Origin: an uncultured Flavobacteriaceae bacterium
Lineage (GTDB): Bacteria; Bacteroidota; Bacteroidia; Flavobacteriales; Flavobacteriaceae
NCBI GenBank assembly: GCA_947494825.1
Contig: CANLWN010000002.1
Coordinates: 248,001-312,000 of the forward strand
DNA length: 64,000 nt
Direction of reading: 5' to 3'
Shown: in pieces, positions 52,493 through 61,441 of the stretch
Layout of the letters: each line of letters opens with the position of its first letter
How positions within the stretch are numbered: the stretch's first letter is position 1
Notes under the pieces: model-generated
Seen by the model: the letters and a program-made list of their open reading frames with translations, nothing else
The model's database searches: none
What the model was told of the DNA's origin: nothing
Position numbers and translations under genes: made by a program

Positions 52493-52894
52493 TTAGTTGT
52501 AATGCGCCTTAAAGATATTAATCAGTACATTAGGTGGCACCACCTTGTTCGGGTATTTGTGCATAATGGACAGCACCTGTTCAATGGCCGAAGGGGGCAG
52601 GCCCATACCCAGCCCAATATTGTGCAATCTACTAACCTCGAGCTGATGTTCCTCTTGGTCAACGTTCATGAGTAGGACAAGTCTATGGAACTGTAGGATC
52701 CTTTCTGCCTGGGACTTGGGAATCATTTTTTGCACTTCTGTATTGAAAAGGGAATCAAAGGTTTCCTTGTCTACCTTCAGGAGCGTGGCCACCCCCAACA
52801 GGAAATTGTACTCTACATCTTTCACTACATTGTCTACCCTGGCAAAGGCAATCATTTCGGCCAGAATACTCAGCTTTTCCTTATAGGAGCTCAT
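52493..52894 (-). CDS. TerB-like domain protein
   Basis: This 133-residue all-helical cytosolic protein begins SSYKEKLSILAEMIAFARVDNVVKDVEYNFLLGVATLLKVDKETFDSLF, an arrangement of the TerB-like fold with acidic positions that can bind metal. It is sometimes mislabelled as excinuclease subunit B in related genomes. Tellurite resistance is not implied; no other ter genes are present. Function is unknown. Confidence 0.7.
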   Translation of the reverse strand: MSSYKEKLSILAEMIAFARVDNVVKDVEYNFLLGVATLLKVDKETFDSLFNTEVQKMIPKSQAERILQFHRLVLLMNVDQEEHQLEVSRLHNIGLGMGLPPSAIEQVLSIMHKYPNKVVPPNVLINIFKAHYN

Positions 52895-53033
52895 ACGCGG
52901 GAAAATTAAATGTTAACTTCCTCAATTATAATAAGATAACTCTAAAAGCCCGGATTTCGTATAAAAACCGATAAAATACGGTTTAAATGGGGGCATCAAC
53001 ATTTATTTGTACTAATTTGCCAAAAAAGGACAG

Positions 53034-53402
53034 ATGAACAACAACGATATTTTTAAAAAACTCCGCGTGGCCCTGATGCTTCGGGACGATGAAATTATAG
53101 AAATTCTGAAATTGGTAGACTTCAAGGTATCCAAAAGTGAAATCAGTGCTTTTTTCAGAAAGGAAGACCATCCGAACTACATGGACTGCGGAGACCAGAT
53201 ATTGCGTAATTTTCTAAACGGATTGGTAATACATCTCAGAGGTACCAAAGAGTATCCCAAACTTCCCGGGGAAGTACTGAGCAGGAGTAAAAAGGAGGTG
53301 AAAACAGCTGCGCCGGTCAAGGCCAAATTTAAGCCAAAACGGATAAAACCGACATCACCGGATATTAGCTATGTCAAATACAAAAACAAGAAAAAGCCTT
53401 GA
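53034..53402 (+). CDS. DUF1456 family protein (YehS-like)
   Basis: This 122-residue protein has NNNDIFKKLRVALMLRDDEIIEILKLVDFKVSKSEISAFFRKEDHPNYMDCGDQILRNFLNGLVIHLRG, matching the DUF1456/YehS family (two repeats of a short helical unit, usually about 150 residues; only the first repeat is well kept here). The C-terminus is Lys/Pro-rich. Function is unknown. It converges on sucC, which ends 14 bases away. Confidence 0.85.
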   Translation: MNNNDIFKKLRVALMLRDDEIIEILKLVDFKVSKSEISAFFRKEDHPNYMDCGDQILRNFLNGLVIHLRGTKEYPKLPGEVLSRSKKEVKTAAPVKAKFKPKRIKPTSPDISYVKYKNKKKP

Positions 53403-53416
53403 AACCAGTATGTTTT

Positions 53417-54610
53417 TTAGTTCAGAACCGCCTTTACCTTGTCTGCAGCTTCCTGGAACTGCACAGCCGAATGGACGGCCAGGCCGGAGTTGTCTATGAT
53501 TTCCTTGGCCAGTTCCGCATTGGTACCCTGTAGCCTAACGATTATGGGTACCTTAATGGCATCGCCCATGTTCTTATAGGCGTCCACCACGCCTTGCGCC
53601 ACACGATCACAACGCACGATTCCTCCAAAGATGTTGATCAGGATTGCCTTTACCGCTGGGTCCTTTAAGATGATTCTAAACGCCTCCTCTACCCTTTTGG
53701 CATCGGCCGTACCCCCTACATCCAAAAAGTTGGCGGGTTCTCCCCCTGCCATTTTTATAAGGTCCATGGTAGCCATGGCCAGACCGGCCCCGTTGACCAT
53801 GCAGCCAACATTGCCATCCAAATCCACATAATTTAATCCAACTGCCCTAGCCTCTACCTCTATCGGGTTCTCCTCCCTTAAATCGCGCATTTCAGCGTAT
53901 AGTTTTCTGCGGTACAGGGCGTTGTCATCAATGGATACTTTGGCATCCACCGCCATGATTTTATCATCGGATGTTTTCAGTACAGGGTTGATTTCAAAAA
54001 GGCTGGCATCGCTCTGCGCATAGGCGCGATATAGGGCAGAGACAAATTTGGTCATTTCCTTGAATGCCATGCCCGACAATCCAAGATTAAAAGCGATACG
54101 TCTTGCTTGAAAAGGCAACAGTCCGGTCGCCGGATTTATTTCTTCGGTAAAAATTAGATGGGGAGTGTCCTCGGCCACCTGTTCAATATCCATACCCCCT
54201 TCGGTGGAATACATGATCATATTCCTCCCGGTACCCCTGTTCAATAACACGGACATATAAAATTCATTGGTCTCACTATCACCTGGGTAATACACATCCT
54301 CGGCCACCAGCACCTGGTGTACTTTTTTTCCTTCGGCCGATGTTTGCGGTGTAATTAAGTTCATTCCGATGATGTTTCCCGCAATCTCCTCGACCTCCTT
54401 TAAATTTTTGGCAAGCTTAACCCCTCCTCCCTTACCGCGTCCTCCCGCGTGTACCTGGGCTTTGATCACATGCCACGAAGTTCCTGTTTCCCGGGTGAGC
54501 TGTTTGGCGGCATCAACCGCCTCCTTTGCATTATGGGCCACGACGCCCCTTTGGATCCGTACGCCAAAGCTTGCTAAAATTTCCTTTCCTTGGTATTCGT
54601 GAAGATTCAT
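53417..54610 (-). CDS. sucC: Succinate-CoA ligase (ADP-forming) subunit beta
   Basis: This 397-residue TCA-cycle subunit has an ATP-grasp domain ([16 protein letters not shown] at the start, [22 protein letters not shown]) and a CoA-ligase domain ([43 protein letters not shown]). Length is standard. The alpha-subunit gene is not adjacent. It is monocistronic with its own -7 element. Confidence 0.98.
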   Translation of the reverse strand: MNLHEYQGKEILASFGVRIQRGVVAHNAKEAVDAAKQLTRETGTSWHVIKAQVHAGGRGKGGGVKLAKNLKEVEEIAGNIIGMNLITPQTSAEGKKVHQVLVAEDVYYPGDSETNEFYMSVLLNRGTGRNMIMYSTEGGMDIEQVAEDTPHLIFTEEINPATGLLPFQARRIAFNLGLSGMAFKEMTKFVSALYRAYAQSDASLFEINPVLKTSDDKIMAVDAKVSIDDNALYRRKLYAEMRDLREENPIEVEARAVGLNYVDLDGNVGCMVNGAGLAMATMDLIKMAGGEPANFLDVGGTADAKRVEEAFRIILKDPAVKAILINIFGGIVRCDRVAQGVVDAYKNMGDAIKVPIIVRLQGTNAELAKEIIDNSGLAVHSAVQFQEAADKVKAVLN

Positions 54611-54637
54611 AATATACGGTGCATTTTAGTTCGATAG

Positions 54638-54645
54638 CAAAAATA
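54638..54645 (-). promoter_or_regulatory. -7 promoter element of sucC
   Basis: On the minus strand this reads TATTTTTG, a TAnnTTTG match about 28 bases before the ATG. No -33 match is visible. Confidence 0.45.
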
Positions 54646-54784
54646 GGAAACCCATGGGACCTACGCTAATAATTATAGCACGGAAAACCTAGCTGCGGAA
54701 CAGTTCATTTCATACGGTAAAAATTGAAGTCGGTACCTCAAAAATACGGTCCGAATCGGCGGAACTTCTGCCGTGGTTTTAATC

Positions 54785-55423
54785 CTATAACTTAAAATCT
54801 TCAAAATCGAGCGGGTCAAAATTTCGGAAATGACCGTTCATGTCAATGATTTTCTTGGTTCTATTCACCTCCTGTAACACCGAAATGGTGGTTTTTAGGT
54901 GCGCCCTTAGATAAGATAGTCGCTCACTTTCATGGGTCATCTGCAGCAACTCATGCTCTTGGACGATGGAGAGTCCAATTTTGTGTACTAGGGTATAACT
55001 ATTGAACGTGGGGAAGGAAACTGCTGAGAACGGAACGTTCATAAGCGCATAAAGCTCTTCAATAAGGCTTAGAACGGTTTCCCTTTGCGCTTTTGTACCA
55101 TCGTCTTCGTTATCCAAAAATTCAACAATACCTCCGGCATACAGTTTTTCGCCCATCTGATTGTCAAATGTCAACACCTTAAACACCCTTTTTGCCGTGC
55201 AGATCACATCCATTTCACCATTGTCATAGGTGTTCATGATCTCCTCCAATTTCATCTCCGTGCCATAGGCCAGGGTACCCTCTATATAAACGGGGATACC
55301 AAAGGCAATGGCCTCTTCTCGGCAATCATGGATCAGTTGTTTGTAACGCTCCTCAAAAATATGTAGCGGTATCCTTTCCCCAGGAAAAAAAACGGATTGT
55401 AACGGAAACAAGGGAATTTTCAT
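54785..55423 (-). CDS. LON substrate-binding domain protein
   Basis: This 212-residue protein is a stand-alone LON N-terminal domain: KIPLFPLQSVFFPGERIPLHIFEERYKQLIHDC (about 2-34), FGIPVYIEGTLAYGTEM, and a helical C-terminal half. It lacks the AAA+ and protease parts. Such proteins may present substrates to a protease, but no role is established. It lies divergent from lysA. Confidence 0.9.
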   Translation of the reverse strand: MKIPLFPLQSVFFPGERIPLHIFEERYKQLIHDCREEAIAFGIPVYIEGTLAYGTEMKLEEIMNTYDNGEMDVICTAKRVFKVLTFDNQMGEKLYAGGIVEFLDNEDDGTKAQRETVLSLIEELYALMNVPFSAVSFPTFNSYTLVHKIGLSIVQEHELLQMTHESERLSYLRAHLKTTISVLQEVNRTKKIIDMNGHFRNFDPLDFEDFKL

Positions 55424-55497
55424 AAAACAATTTTACCTAAAAATACGACACGCTACCCACTGTGGCAAATCGGTTTGAAGGAAGCTTTTGTTTTATT

Positions 55498-55514
55498 TAC
55501 AACAATTTGTTGTA
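55498..55514. promoter_or_regulatory. Palindrome upstream of lysA
   Basis: TACAACAA-T-TTGTTGTA has perfect 8-bp arms around one base and is followed by a T-run. It lies about 25 bases upstream of the lysA -33 box. Candidate operator; a terminator role is less likely because the arms leave no loop. Confidence 0.5.
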
Positions 55515-55539
55515 TTTTTTGTACATAGCTCCTTTTTTT

Positions 55540-55570
55540 TTGTCCAGGACCTACAAGTAGCCTAGATTTG
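55540..55570 (+). promoter_or_regulatory. Complete flavobacterial promoter of lysA
   Basis: A -33 TTG (55540-55542, within TTTTG) and a -7 TAGATTTG (55563-55570) are separated by 20 bases, within the 17-23 range reported for this phylum. The -7 covers the TTG at 55568, so translation should start at the ATG at 55589. Confidence 0.7.
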
Positions 55571-55588
55571 CCTAAAATACCCGCTTAC

Positions 55589-56830
55589 ATGAAGCATTCC
55601 GATCTATTGAAAATTGCAAAAACCTATGGGAATCCGGTCTATGTATACGACTCGGAAAAGATTGTAGCCCAATTCGATAGGCTAACCAATGCCTTCAAAG
55701 GTGTTCAAAAGCTAAAATTGAATTACGCGGCCAAGGCCCTATCCAATATTACCATCCTGCGACTGATGAACAGCTTGGGCAGCGGACTGGACACTGTTTC
55801 CATCCAAGAGGTAAAATTGGGCCTGCTGGCCGGTTTTAGTCCTGAAGACATCATCTTTACGCCCAATGGGGTCTCTTTGGAAGAAATTGAGGAGGCCGCT
55901 GCCCTAGGCGTGCGAATCAACATAGACAACCTCTCGGTGTTAGAGCAGTTCGGGAGCAAACACCCGGACATTCCCGTGTGTATCCGAATCAACCCACATG
56001 TTATGGCCGGTGGTAACTCCAATATATCTGTAGGGCATATTGATTCCAAGTTCGGCATTAGCATCCACCAAATCCCACACTTGTTGCGGATTGTGGAACT
56101 GACCAAAATGAATATTAACGGCATACATATGCATACTGGAAGTGATATTCTGGATATTGATGTCTTCCTATATGCCTCCGAAATTCTCTTTGAGACGGCA
56201 AAAAACTTTAAAGGCCTGGATTTTATCGATTTTGGAAGTGGTTTTAAAGTACCCTACAGGGAAGGGGATATTGAGACCAATATCGAGGAGCTGGGCAAAA
56301 AATTGACCACGCGTTTCAATGCTTTTTGTAAGGAATATGGACGGGAACTTACTTTGGCCTTTGAACCGGGCAAATTTTTGGTGAGCGAGGCTGGGGTGTT
56401 TCTGGCTCGTGTTAATGTGGTAAAACAGACCACCTCAACGGTATTTGCCAGTGTTGATTCTGGTTTTAACCATTTTATCAGGCCTATGTTGTACGGGGCT
56501 TCCCATCACATTGTAAACATATCCAATCCCCATGGCCGGGAACGTTATTACTCGGTCGTAGGATATATTTGCGAGACGGATACCTTTGGCAATAATCGCC
56601 GCATCAACGAGATTTCCGAGGGTGATATTCTTTGCTTTAAAAACGCCGGGGCCTACTGTTTTACCATGGCCAGTAACTACAACTCCAGGTATAGGCCCGC
56701 CGAGGTCTTATGGCACAAGGGCAAGGCGGTACTGATCCGGGAACGGGAGACTTTTGACGACCTCATCAAGAACCAGGTCGATGTTAAAGATCTGTTCGTT
56801 CCGGCAAGGGAAAAGGTATCGGTAAAATAA
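55589..56830 (+). CDS. lysA: Diaminopimelate decarboxylase
   Basis: This protein of about 413 residues is a PLP enzyme of fold type III that makes L-lysine from meso-diaminopimelate. It has YGNPVYVYDSEKIVAQFD at the N-terminus, LNYAAKALSN with the PLP-binding Lys, NINGIHMHTGSDI, FIDFGSGFKVPY (glycine-rich phosphate site), LAFEPGKFLVSEAG, ICETDTFGNNR with the substrate-binding Cys, and NAGAYCFTMASNYNSR. The start at ATG 55589 is set by the promoter that overlaps the earlier TTG. dapD of the same pathway is distant at 33075. Confidence 0.96.
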   Translation: MKHSDLLKIAKTYGNPVYVYDSEKIVAQFDRLTNAFKGVQKLKLNYAAKALSNITILRLMNSLGSGLDTVSIQEVKLGLLAGFSPEDIIFTPNGVSLEEIEEAAALGVRINIDNLSVLEQFGSKHPDIPVCIRINPHVMAGGNSNISVGHIDSKFGISIHQIPHLLRIVELTKMNINGIHMHTGSDILDIDVFLYASEILFETAKNFKGLDFIDFGSGFKVPYREGDIETNIEELGKKLTTRFNAFCKEYGRELTLAFEPGKFLVSEAGVFLARVNVVKQTTSTVFASVDSGFNHFIRPMLYGASHHIVNISNPHGRERYYSVVGYICETDTFGNNRRINEISEGDILCFKNAGAYCFTMASNYNSRYRPAEVLWHKGKAVLIRERETFDDLIKNQVDVKDLFVPAREKVSVK

Positions 56831-56847
56831 AGCTGCAGAATTTTCGT

Positions 56848-56855
56848 TAGTTTTG
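56848..56855 (+). promoter_or_regulatory. -7 promoter element of the thioredoxin-like gene
   Basis: TAGTTTTG matches TAnnTTTG, 39 bases before the ATG at 56895. No -33 TTG is seen. Confidence 0.4.
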
Positions 56856-56894
56856 GTACAGTTATTGGACTAAATAGTTCGTAAAAACTTAGCC

Positions 56895-57425
56895 ATGCGT
56901 AGCAAATCCATTTCACCCAAATTCTTTTTGTTTTTCCTTATGGGCCTTACGGCCATGGCCACCAGTGCGCAGCAGGTAGAATGGCTGAGCTGGGAAGAGG
57001 CCGTAGCCAAGGCAGAAAGCGATGCAAATCCCAAAAAAATCTTTATCGATGTGTACACCGATTGGTGCGGTTGGTGCAAGAAAATGGATAAGGATACCTT
57101 TCAAAACGCAGAGGTAGCCGCCTATATGTCCCAAAACTTCTATATGGTCAAGCTGGACGGGGAAGGAAAAGAACCCATAGAGTACCGGGGAAAGACCTTT
57201 AAGTTTGTTCCTTCGGGAAGAAGGGGTTATCACGAATTCGCCGCGGCCCTGATGCAAGGGCGAATGAGCTATCCCACTGTTATCTTTTTGGACGAAAAGC
57301 AACAAATGCTGTCTCCTGTCCCGGGCTACCAAAAACCCGATCCCTTTTTAAAAATAGCCAAATACTTTGGCGACAATATCTACAAGGAAAAGGATTGGAA
57401 AACCTATGATGGGGAGAGCAAATAA
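56895..57425 (+). CDS. Periplasmic thioredoxin-fold protein (WCGWC)
   Basis: This 176-residue protein has a signal peptide (FFLFFLMGLTAMATSAQ) and a thioredoxin fold with IFIDVYTDWCGWCKKMDKDTF (the CGWC redox pair at about 57-60) and a cis-Pro SYPTVIFLDE. This is the thioredoxin_7/DUF255-like group. It probably keeps periplasmic cysteines reduced or acts in thiol exchange. It converges on guaB, separated by 5 bases. Confidence 0.9.
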   Translation: MRSKSISPKFFLFFLMGLTAMATSAQQVEWLSWEEAVAKAESDANPKKIFIDVYTDWCGWCKKMDKDTFQNAEVAAYMSQNFYMVKLDGEGKEPIEYRGKTFKFVPSGRRGYHEFAAALMQGRMSYPTVIFLDEKQQMLSPVPGYQKPDPFLKIAKYFGDNIYKEKDWKTYDGESK

Positions 57426-57430
57426 GTCGT

Positions 57431-58903
57431 TTACCTACTGTAGTTAGGAGATTCCTTGGTAATGGTCACGTCGTGCGGGTGACTTTCATTGATACCACTT
57501 GCCGTAATTTTAACGAACTTTCCTGTAGTCTTTAGGCTGTCGATGTCCTTGGCGCCACAATAGCCCATTCCGGCCCGTATACCGCCAATAAATTGATGTA
57601 TGCTCTCGAACAGGTCACCCTTATAGGGCACACGACCCACAATACCCTCGGGCACCAGTTTTTTGATATCGTCCTCCACATCCTGGAAGTATCTGTCCTT
57701 ACTACCTTCCTTCATGGCTTCCACAGAGCCCATGCCCCGGTACGATTTAAACTTCCGCCCTTCATAAATAATGGTCTCCCCAGGCGACTCCTTGGTCCCA
57801 GCTAGCAAGGACCCCAACATAACGGAATCTGCCCCGGCCGCTATGGCCTTGGGAATATCCCCGGTGTACCGGATACCACCATCGGCGATGACAGGAACCC
57901 CGCTCCCCTTAATAGCCGCTGCTACCTCCAGCACAGCTGAGAATTGGGGAAAACCAACCCCGGCCACGACCCGGGTGGTACAGATAGATCCTGGCCCGAT
58001 TCCCACCTTAACCGCATCAGCACCAGCCTCTACGAGGTACTTAGCCGCTTCTCCGGTGGCAATATTGCCCACAACGACTTCCAATTCCGGAAACTTCTTT
58101 TTTACCGCTTTTAAAACGGCCACTACGCCCTTGGTATGGCCATGGGCCGTATCTATCACTACAGCATCCACTGCAGCATTCACCAAGGCCGCTGCCCGGT
58201 CTACGGCATCAGGGGTGACCCCGATGGCCGCGGCAACACGTAAACGTCCGTATTTATCCTTGTTGGCAATGGGTTTCTGTGTCAATTTGGTGATATCCCT
58301 AAAGGTAATCAGGCCCACCAATTTGTTTTCGTCGTTGACCACTGGTAATTTTTCGATTTTGTTCTCCTGCAAAATGTCCTCTGCCTCTTCGAGCGAAGTT
58401 CCCACTCCTACGGTGACCAAATTTTTGGAGGTCATCACCTCCGCTAAGGGCCGGTCATTATTTTTTTCAAATCGCAAATCCCTATTGGTAACGATTCCGA
58501 TCAACTTGTCAGAAGCATCTACAATGGGAATACCGCCAATACTATATTCCTTCATGTTCGCTTTGGCGTCCCGGACCAAGGAATCCATGGGCAAGGTCAC
58601 GGGGTCCATGATCATACCGCTTTCTGCTCGCTTCACCTTACGCACTTTCATGGCCTGTTGTTCCGTGGTCATGTTTTTGTGCAATACGCCGATACCCCCC
58701 TCGCGGGCCATGGCAATGGCCATCTTTGACTCGGTAACCGTATCCATAGCAGCGGATACGATAGGAATGTTGATCGAAATGTTTCGGGTGAACTTGGTCT
58801 GAATGTTTACTTCGCGCGGCAGTACTTCGGAATAGGCAGGGACCAGGAGTACGTCGTCATAGGTGAGACCTTCTCCGAGAATCTTTGTAAGGTGAGCTTC
58901 CAT
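57431..58903 (-). CDS. guaB: Inosine-5'-monophosphate dehydrogenase
   Basis: This 490-residue TIM-barrel enzyme oxidises IMP to XMP in GMP synthesis. It starts [22 protein letters not shown], has two CBS domains (about 95-205), [12 protein letters not shown], the catalytic-Cys loop [45 protein letters not shown], the [10 protein letters not shown] flap region and [11 protein letters not shown]. Length is standard. It is monocistronic. Confidence 0.98.
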   Translation of the reverse strand: MEAHLTKILGEGLTYDDVLLVPAYSEVLPREVNIQTKFTRNISINIPIVSAAMDTVTESKMAIAMAREGGIGVLHKNMTTEQQAMKVRKVKRAESGMIMDPVTLPMDSLVRDAKANMKEYSIGGIPIVDASDKLIGIVTNRDLRFEKNNDRPLAEVMTSKNLVTVGVGTSLEEAEDILQENKIEKLPVVNDENKLVGLITFRDITKLTQKPIANKDKYGRLRVAAAIGVTPDAVDRAAALVNAAVDAVVIDTAHGHTKGVVAVLKAVKKKFPELEVVVGNIATGEAAKYLVEAGADAVKVGIGPGSICTTRVVAGVGFPQFSAVLEVAAAIKGSGVPVIADGGIRYTGDIPKAIAAGADSVMLGSLLAGTKESPGETIIYEGRKFKSYRGMGSVEAMKEGSKDRYFQDVEDDIKKLVPEGIVGRVPYKGDLFESIHQFIGGIRAGMGYCGAKDIDSLKTTGKFVKITASGINESHPHDVTITKESPNYSR

Positions 58904-58926
58904 GGCAATTAAGGATTAATTGCGTG

Positions 58927-58934
58927 CAAATATA
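58927..58934 (-). promoter_or_regulatory. -7 promoter element of guaB
   Basis: On the minus strand this reads TATATTTG, a perfect TAnnTTTG match about 24 bases before the ATG. No -33 match at the expected spacing. Confidence 0.5.
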
Positions 58935-58961
58935 CTACATTTTAAGGCATTTGCACTATCC

Positions 58962-59471
58962 TCACTTTCTTAATTGGCCGGAAGTATCCCTCACCATCAA
59001 TTGATAGAGAATGAGGATGGAGGAAACCGCAAAACTAAGGGTCATCAAGATTCCTGAAAAGATGACCACATATTTCATCCAGAGCATCCCGATCCATAGA
59101 AAATAGATGCCCCCGAAAGTTAGGACGACCGATACAAAAGGCTCAATGGTCAGGAACAACTTAAGGCTTTTAGGCAGTTTGGCCAACCACAGGATACCTC
59201 CTAGCAGAAAAAAAATAAAGGCCATGGAAAGGATGTGGGTGTGTACTATGGTAAGCATCTCACGTTCGCTCTTGCGAAACTTCATCACGGTAGCGTTTTC
59301 GTCCTCTTCATTTCCCAGGTAATTTTCCTCTATCCCGCTCGGCGCGGTGCCGCTTGTTTGATTTACAAACAAAAGTCCGGTATAGAAACCCACGGAAAGA
59401 ATAAGGACAAAAGCGCCTATAAACAGTTTTATTTCCTTTGGAAATGTAGATAAAAGCCCATTATAGTGCAT
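58962..59471 (-). CDS. Four-helix inner-membrane protein beside the FMN-binding protein
   Basis: This 169-residue protein has four hydrophobic helices (about 14-36, 75-97, 105-128, 132-158). A His-containing segment TIVHTHILSMAFIFFLLGG starts helix 2, and a KFRKSEREM loop precedes it. The paired His residues could bind heme or quinone, but I see no named family. It follows the FMN-binding gene with a one-base overlap, so they are coupled, and it probably passes electrons through the membrane to or from the flavin protein. The role is inferred. Confidence 0.6.
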   Translation of the reverse strand: MHYNGLLSTFPKEIKLFIGAFVLILSVGFYTGLLFVNQTSGTAPSGIEENYLGNEEDENATVMKFRKSEREMLTIVHTHILSMAFIFFLLGGILWLAKLPKSLKLFLTIEPFVSVVLTFGGIYFLWIGMLWMKYVVIFSGILMTLSFAVSSILILYQLMVRDTSGQLRK

Positions 59472-60007
59472 TAGAAAACACCGTTTTCCTGAAGGATTCC
59501 TATCGTCTGAAGCAGATTGTCCATAGAGTTGGTCATGGAACGCACTGAAATGGTGGCTCCGGAAATGGCGTCGATATTGGTCTCATGACTTACCCTGTCC
59601 TTGCCCGTTTTGCCCAAAAACTGCTTTAACCAACGTTTGCTGCCAATCTCCCCTCCGTATTCCTCCCGGTAGATCAACACTTTTGAGTGAATGACCTTTA
59701 ACTCTTTATCAAAGACCACGAGGTAGTCAAATTTAGCGGTCTTGCTTGGCGCCTGATCCACGAACAAATACCCCAATTGCTCGGAGCCTTCGGAAAGGAT
59801 GTATAAATTGTCTGTGGTAATCTTTGTAGGCAATTTGGCATTAAGGGCCTCTGGGATAACCATTGCATTCATGGAAAAATCGGTCACCTCGAACAGTTTA
59901 ATCACCTCCTTCTCTACTTTCTTCTGGACATTTTTGGGTAATCCAAATCCAAAAAAGAGTAGGGAAATCATTAAAAGGGCCGAGCTGAACCGTTTTCCGT
60001 TATGCAT
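59471..60007 (-). CDS. Secreted FMN-binding domain protein (covalent flavinylation motif)
   Basis: This 178-residue protein has a signal peptide (about 1-23) and an RnfG/NqrC-type FMN-binding domain. The motif DAISGATIS (146-154) contains SGAT, in which ApbE attaches FMN to the Thr (Thr152). It would carry electrons on the periplasmic side. ApbE is not in the window. The gene is cotranscribed with the membrane partner downstream, and its promoter is covered by a 24-bp motif also found at the porin promoter. Confidence 0.87.
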   Translation of the reverse strand: MHNGKRFSSALLMISLLFFGFGLPKNVQKKVEKEVIKLFEVTDFSMNAMVIPEALNAKLPTKITTDNLYILSEGSEQLGYLFVDQAPSKTAKFDYLVVFDKELKVIHSKVLIYREEYGGEIGSKRWLKQFLGKTGKDRVSHETNIDAISGATISVRSMTNSMDNLLQTIGILQENGVF

Positions 60008-60011
60008 GCTG

Positions 60012-60046
60012 CAAATGTATTAATTTAGACTTAATATTAATAACAA
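60012..60046 (-). promoter_or_regulatory. Promoter of the FMN-binding operon with embedded motif A
   Basis: On the minus strand, a -7 TACATTTG (60012-60019) and a TTG (60044-60046), 24 bases apart. The 24-bp AT-rich motif A fills 60020-60043, exactly the spacer, so a bound protein would block polymerase. Its core is ATTTAGACTTAATATTAAT. Confidence 0.6.
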
Positions 60047-60098
60047 TTGTCCGGATTTAATAAAAAAATCCCAAGATGAAGGCCAACTCGTAGTGAAA

Positions 60099-61277
60099 CT
60101 AGAACCAAACGCCTATCCCAAAATTAAGTCCATCGGGCACATCACTGGCGTCATCGTCGTTATCCCTGAACTGATAATCCCCTTTGACAACCACTCCGGG
60201 AGCTATATGGTAAGTTAAGCCCGTAGTGATATCGGTCCTGTCATAAGCGGGGTTCTGAGCTAAAGCACCGTCAGTATCCGCATGGGTGTCATAGGCCTCG
60301 TAGCGCGCAAAGGCAAACAGTTTCTGTTGTTTACCAAGCGGAAGCAGGTTAAAGGCCCCTTCGAGGTACCAGCCTTGAACGGCACTTCCCAAATCTCTAC
60401 CGGTAAGGGTATTATAGGCTTCCGTATCGGAAAGGGAGGCATAAATGAACTGCCCCCTGGCCGTGAACCTCTGATAGGCATATCTGGCATCCAAACCTAC
60501 CATGGAAATCCCAATATTGGCCCCATCGGTCTCCTCGATATCATCGGCGGCCTGTGTGTCCCCAAAATAACCGGAAAGGCCAAGACGTAGCCCGGGAATG
60601 CCGTAGTAGTCCAATTTGGCAGAAAAGGTAGGACTGTCAATGGTAGACTGAATTCCTTTCTGTCTGCCCCCACGCAATCCGTTGGATCCTTGTAAAAAAC
60701 CAGAAATTCCACCTTCCCCGTCGGCCTCGGTCGATTTAAAACCATTGAATATATAGGCTTGATATCCCAAGGATATATCATTGAACCTCCCGTTGACCCC
60801 AATTCCAAGCTCTCGCCAGGTGGTGGGCACGATGACGTTATCCACTGCAGGGCGCTCCGTACCGTTGAAGGTAGTAGGTTCATGGTATTCGTTGACAATT
60901 CCCATGGGCACCAGCATGAGTCCTCCCCTGATGTTTACGTTGGTGGCCAGGTTGTAGTTTACAAAGGCTTGTTCAACAAATACTTCCTCCACATGCTCCA
61001 ATTCAATTTCAGTGAAAAACTGCGCACGATCGTTAAATCGATATCCGAACAACAATACCAAACGCTGCACATCCAGCTCCCCATTATCGCCTTCCGGTTG
61101 GTTGTACAACATTTCCCCGTAGGCACCCACAATGACCTCAGAGGCATAATTTCCGGATAAAATCCGCTGGGCCGCGTTTAACTGCTTTTGCGGATCAAAA
61201 GTGATGGAGTCCTGTACGGTTTGCGCGGTGATGATTGATGCAAATAGGGACATCATCAAAAAGGTAATTCGTTTCAT
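60099..61277 (-). CDS. Outer-membrane beta-barrel porin
   Basis: This 392-residue protein has a signal peptide (ITFLMMSLFASIITAQ) and alternating aromatic/hydrophobic strands typical of a 16- to 18-strand barrel, for example VLLFGYRFNDRAQFFTEIELEHVEEVF and FNLLPLGKQQKLFAFARYEAYDTH. It ends VPDGLNFGIGVWF, with the C-terminal Phe seen in barrel proteins. It likely admits small anionic or metal-bearing solutes. Motifs B and C lie in its promoter region and match motif A of the neighbouring FMN gene, so control is probably shared. Confidence 0.88.
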   Translation of the reverse strand: MKRITFLMMSLFASIITAQTVQDSITFDPQKQLNAAQRILSGNYASEVIVGAYGEMLYNQPEGDNGELDVQRLVLLFGYRFNDRAQFFTEIELEHVEEVFVEQAFVNYNLATNVNIRGGLMLVPMGIVNEYHEPTTFNGTERPAVDNVIVPTTWRELGIGVNGRFNDISLGYQAYIFNGFKSTEADGEGGISGFLQGSNGLRGGRQKGIQSTIDSPTFSAKLDYYGIPGLRLGLSGYFGDTQAADDIEETDGANIGISMVGLDARYAYQRFTARGQFIYASLSDTEAYNTLTGRDLGSAVQGWYLEGAFNLLPLGKQQKLFAFARYEAYDTHADTDGALAQNPAYDRTDITTGLTYHIAPGVVVKGDYQFRDNDDDASDVPDGLNFGIGVWF

Positions 61278-61291
61278 AAACGTCTCTTGTC

Positions 61292-61315
61292 TTTATTTAG
61301 ATTGATTTTAAATTG
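61292..61315 (+). promoter_or_regulatory. 24-bp AT-rich motif B (porin leader)
   Basis: Core TTTATTTAGATTGATTTTAA. It sits between the likely transcription start near 61326 and the porin ATG, so it would be in the 5' leader. It aligns with motif A and with the reverse complement of motif C at most positions. Confidence 0.6.
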
Positions 61316-61331
61316 CACTGTTCGCAGGGGA

Positions 61332-61339
61332 CAAATATA
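61332..61339 (-). promoter_or_regulatory. -7 promoter element of the porin gene
   Basis: On the minus strand this reads TATATTTG, a perfect TAnnTTTG match between motifs B and C. No -33 TTG is seen. Confidence 0.55.
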
Positions 61340-61359
61340 CAGCTTGGAGGGAAAGAAAA

Positions 61360-61390
61360 AAATTTATTTAAATTAAATCTAAATAAATTT
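61360..61390. promoter_or_regulatory. Inverted repeat containing motif C
   Basis: AAATTTATTTA (61360-61370) and TAAATAAATTT (61380-61390) are perfect 11-bp arms with a 9-base spacer. The 24-bp motif C lies at 61364-61387; read on the minus strand its core is TTTATTTAGATTTAATTTAA. It is upstream of the porin -7 element. Confidence 0.65.
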
Positions 61391-61441
61391 AAAGATTTAA
61401 CATTTCGGGGATATCAGTGAGAAAAATAGGAAAGCCAAAGG

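Noticed and set aside
55424-55588. Lysine riboswitch before lysA
   Set aside because: The leader after the predicted start site is only about 12 bases, too short for the aptamer; a palindrome and promoter explain the region.
57771-58802. 343-codon frame antisense to guaB
   Set aside because: Low-complexity Ser/Thr/Ala/Pro translation that is the shadow of the guaB codon pattern; guaB is certain.
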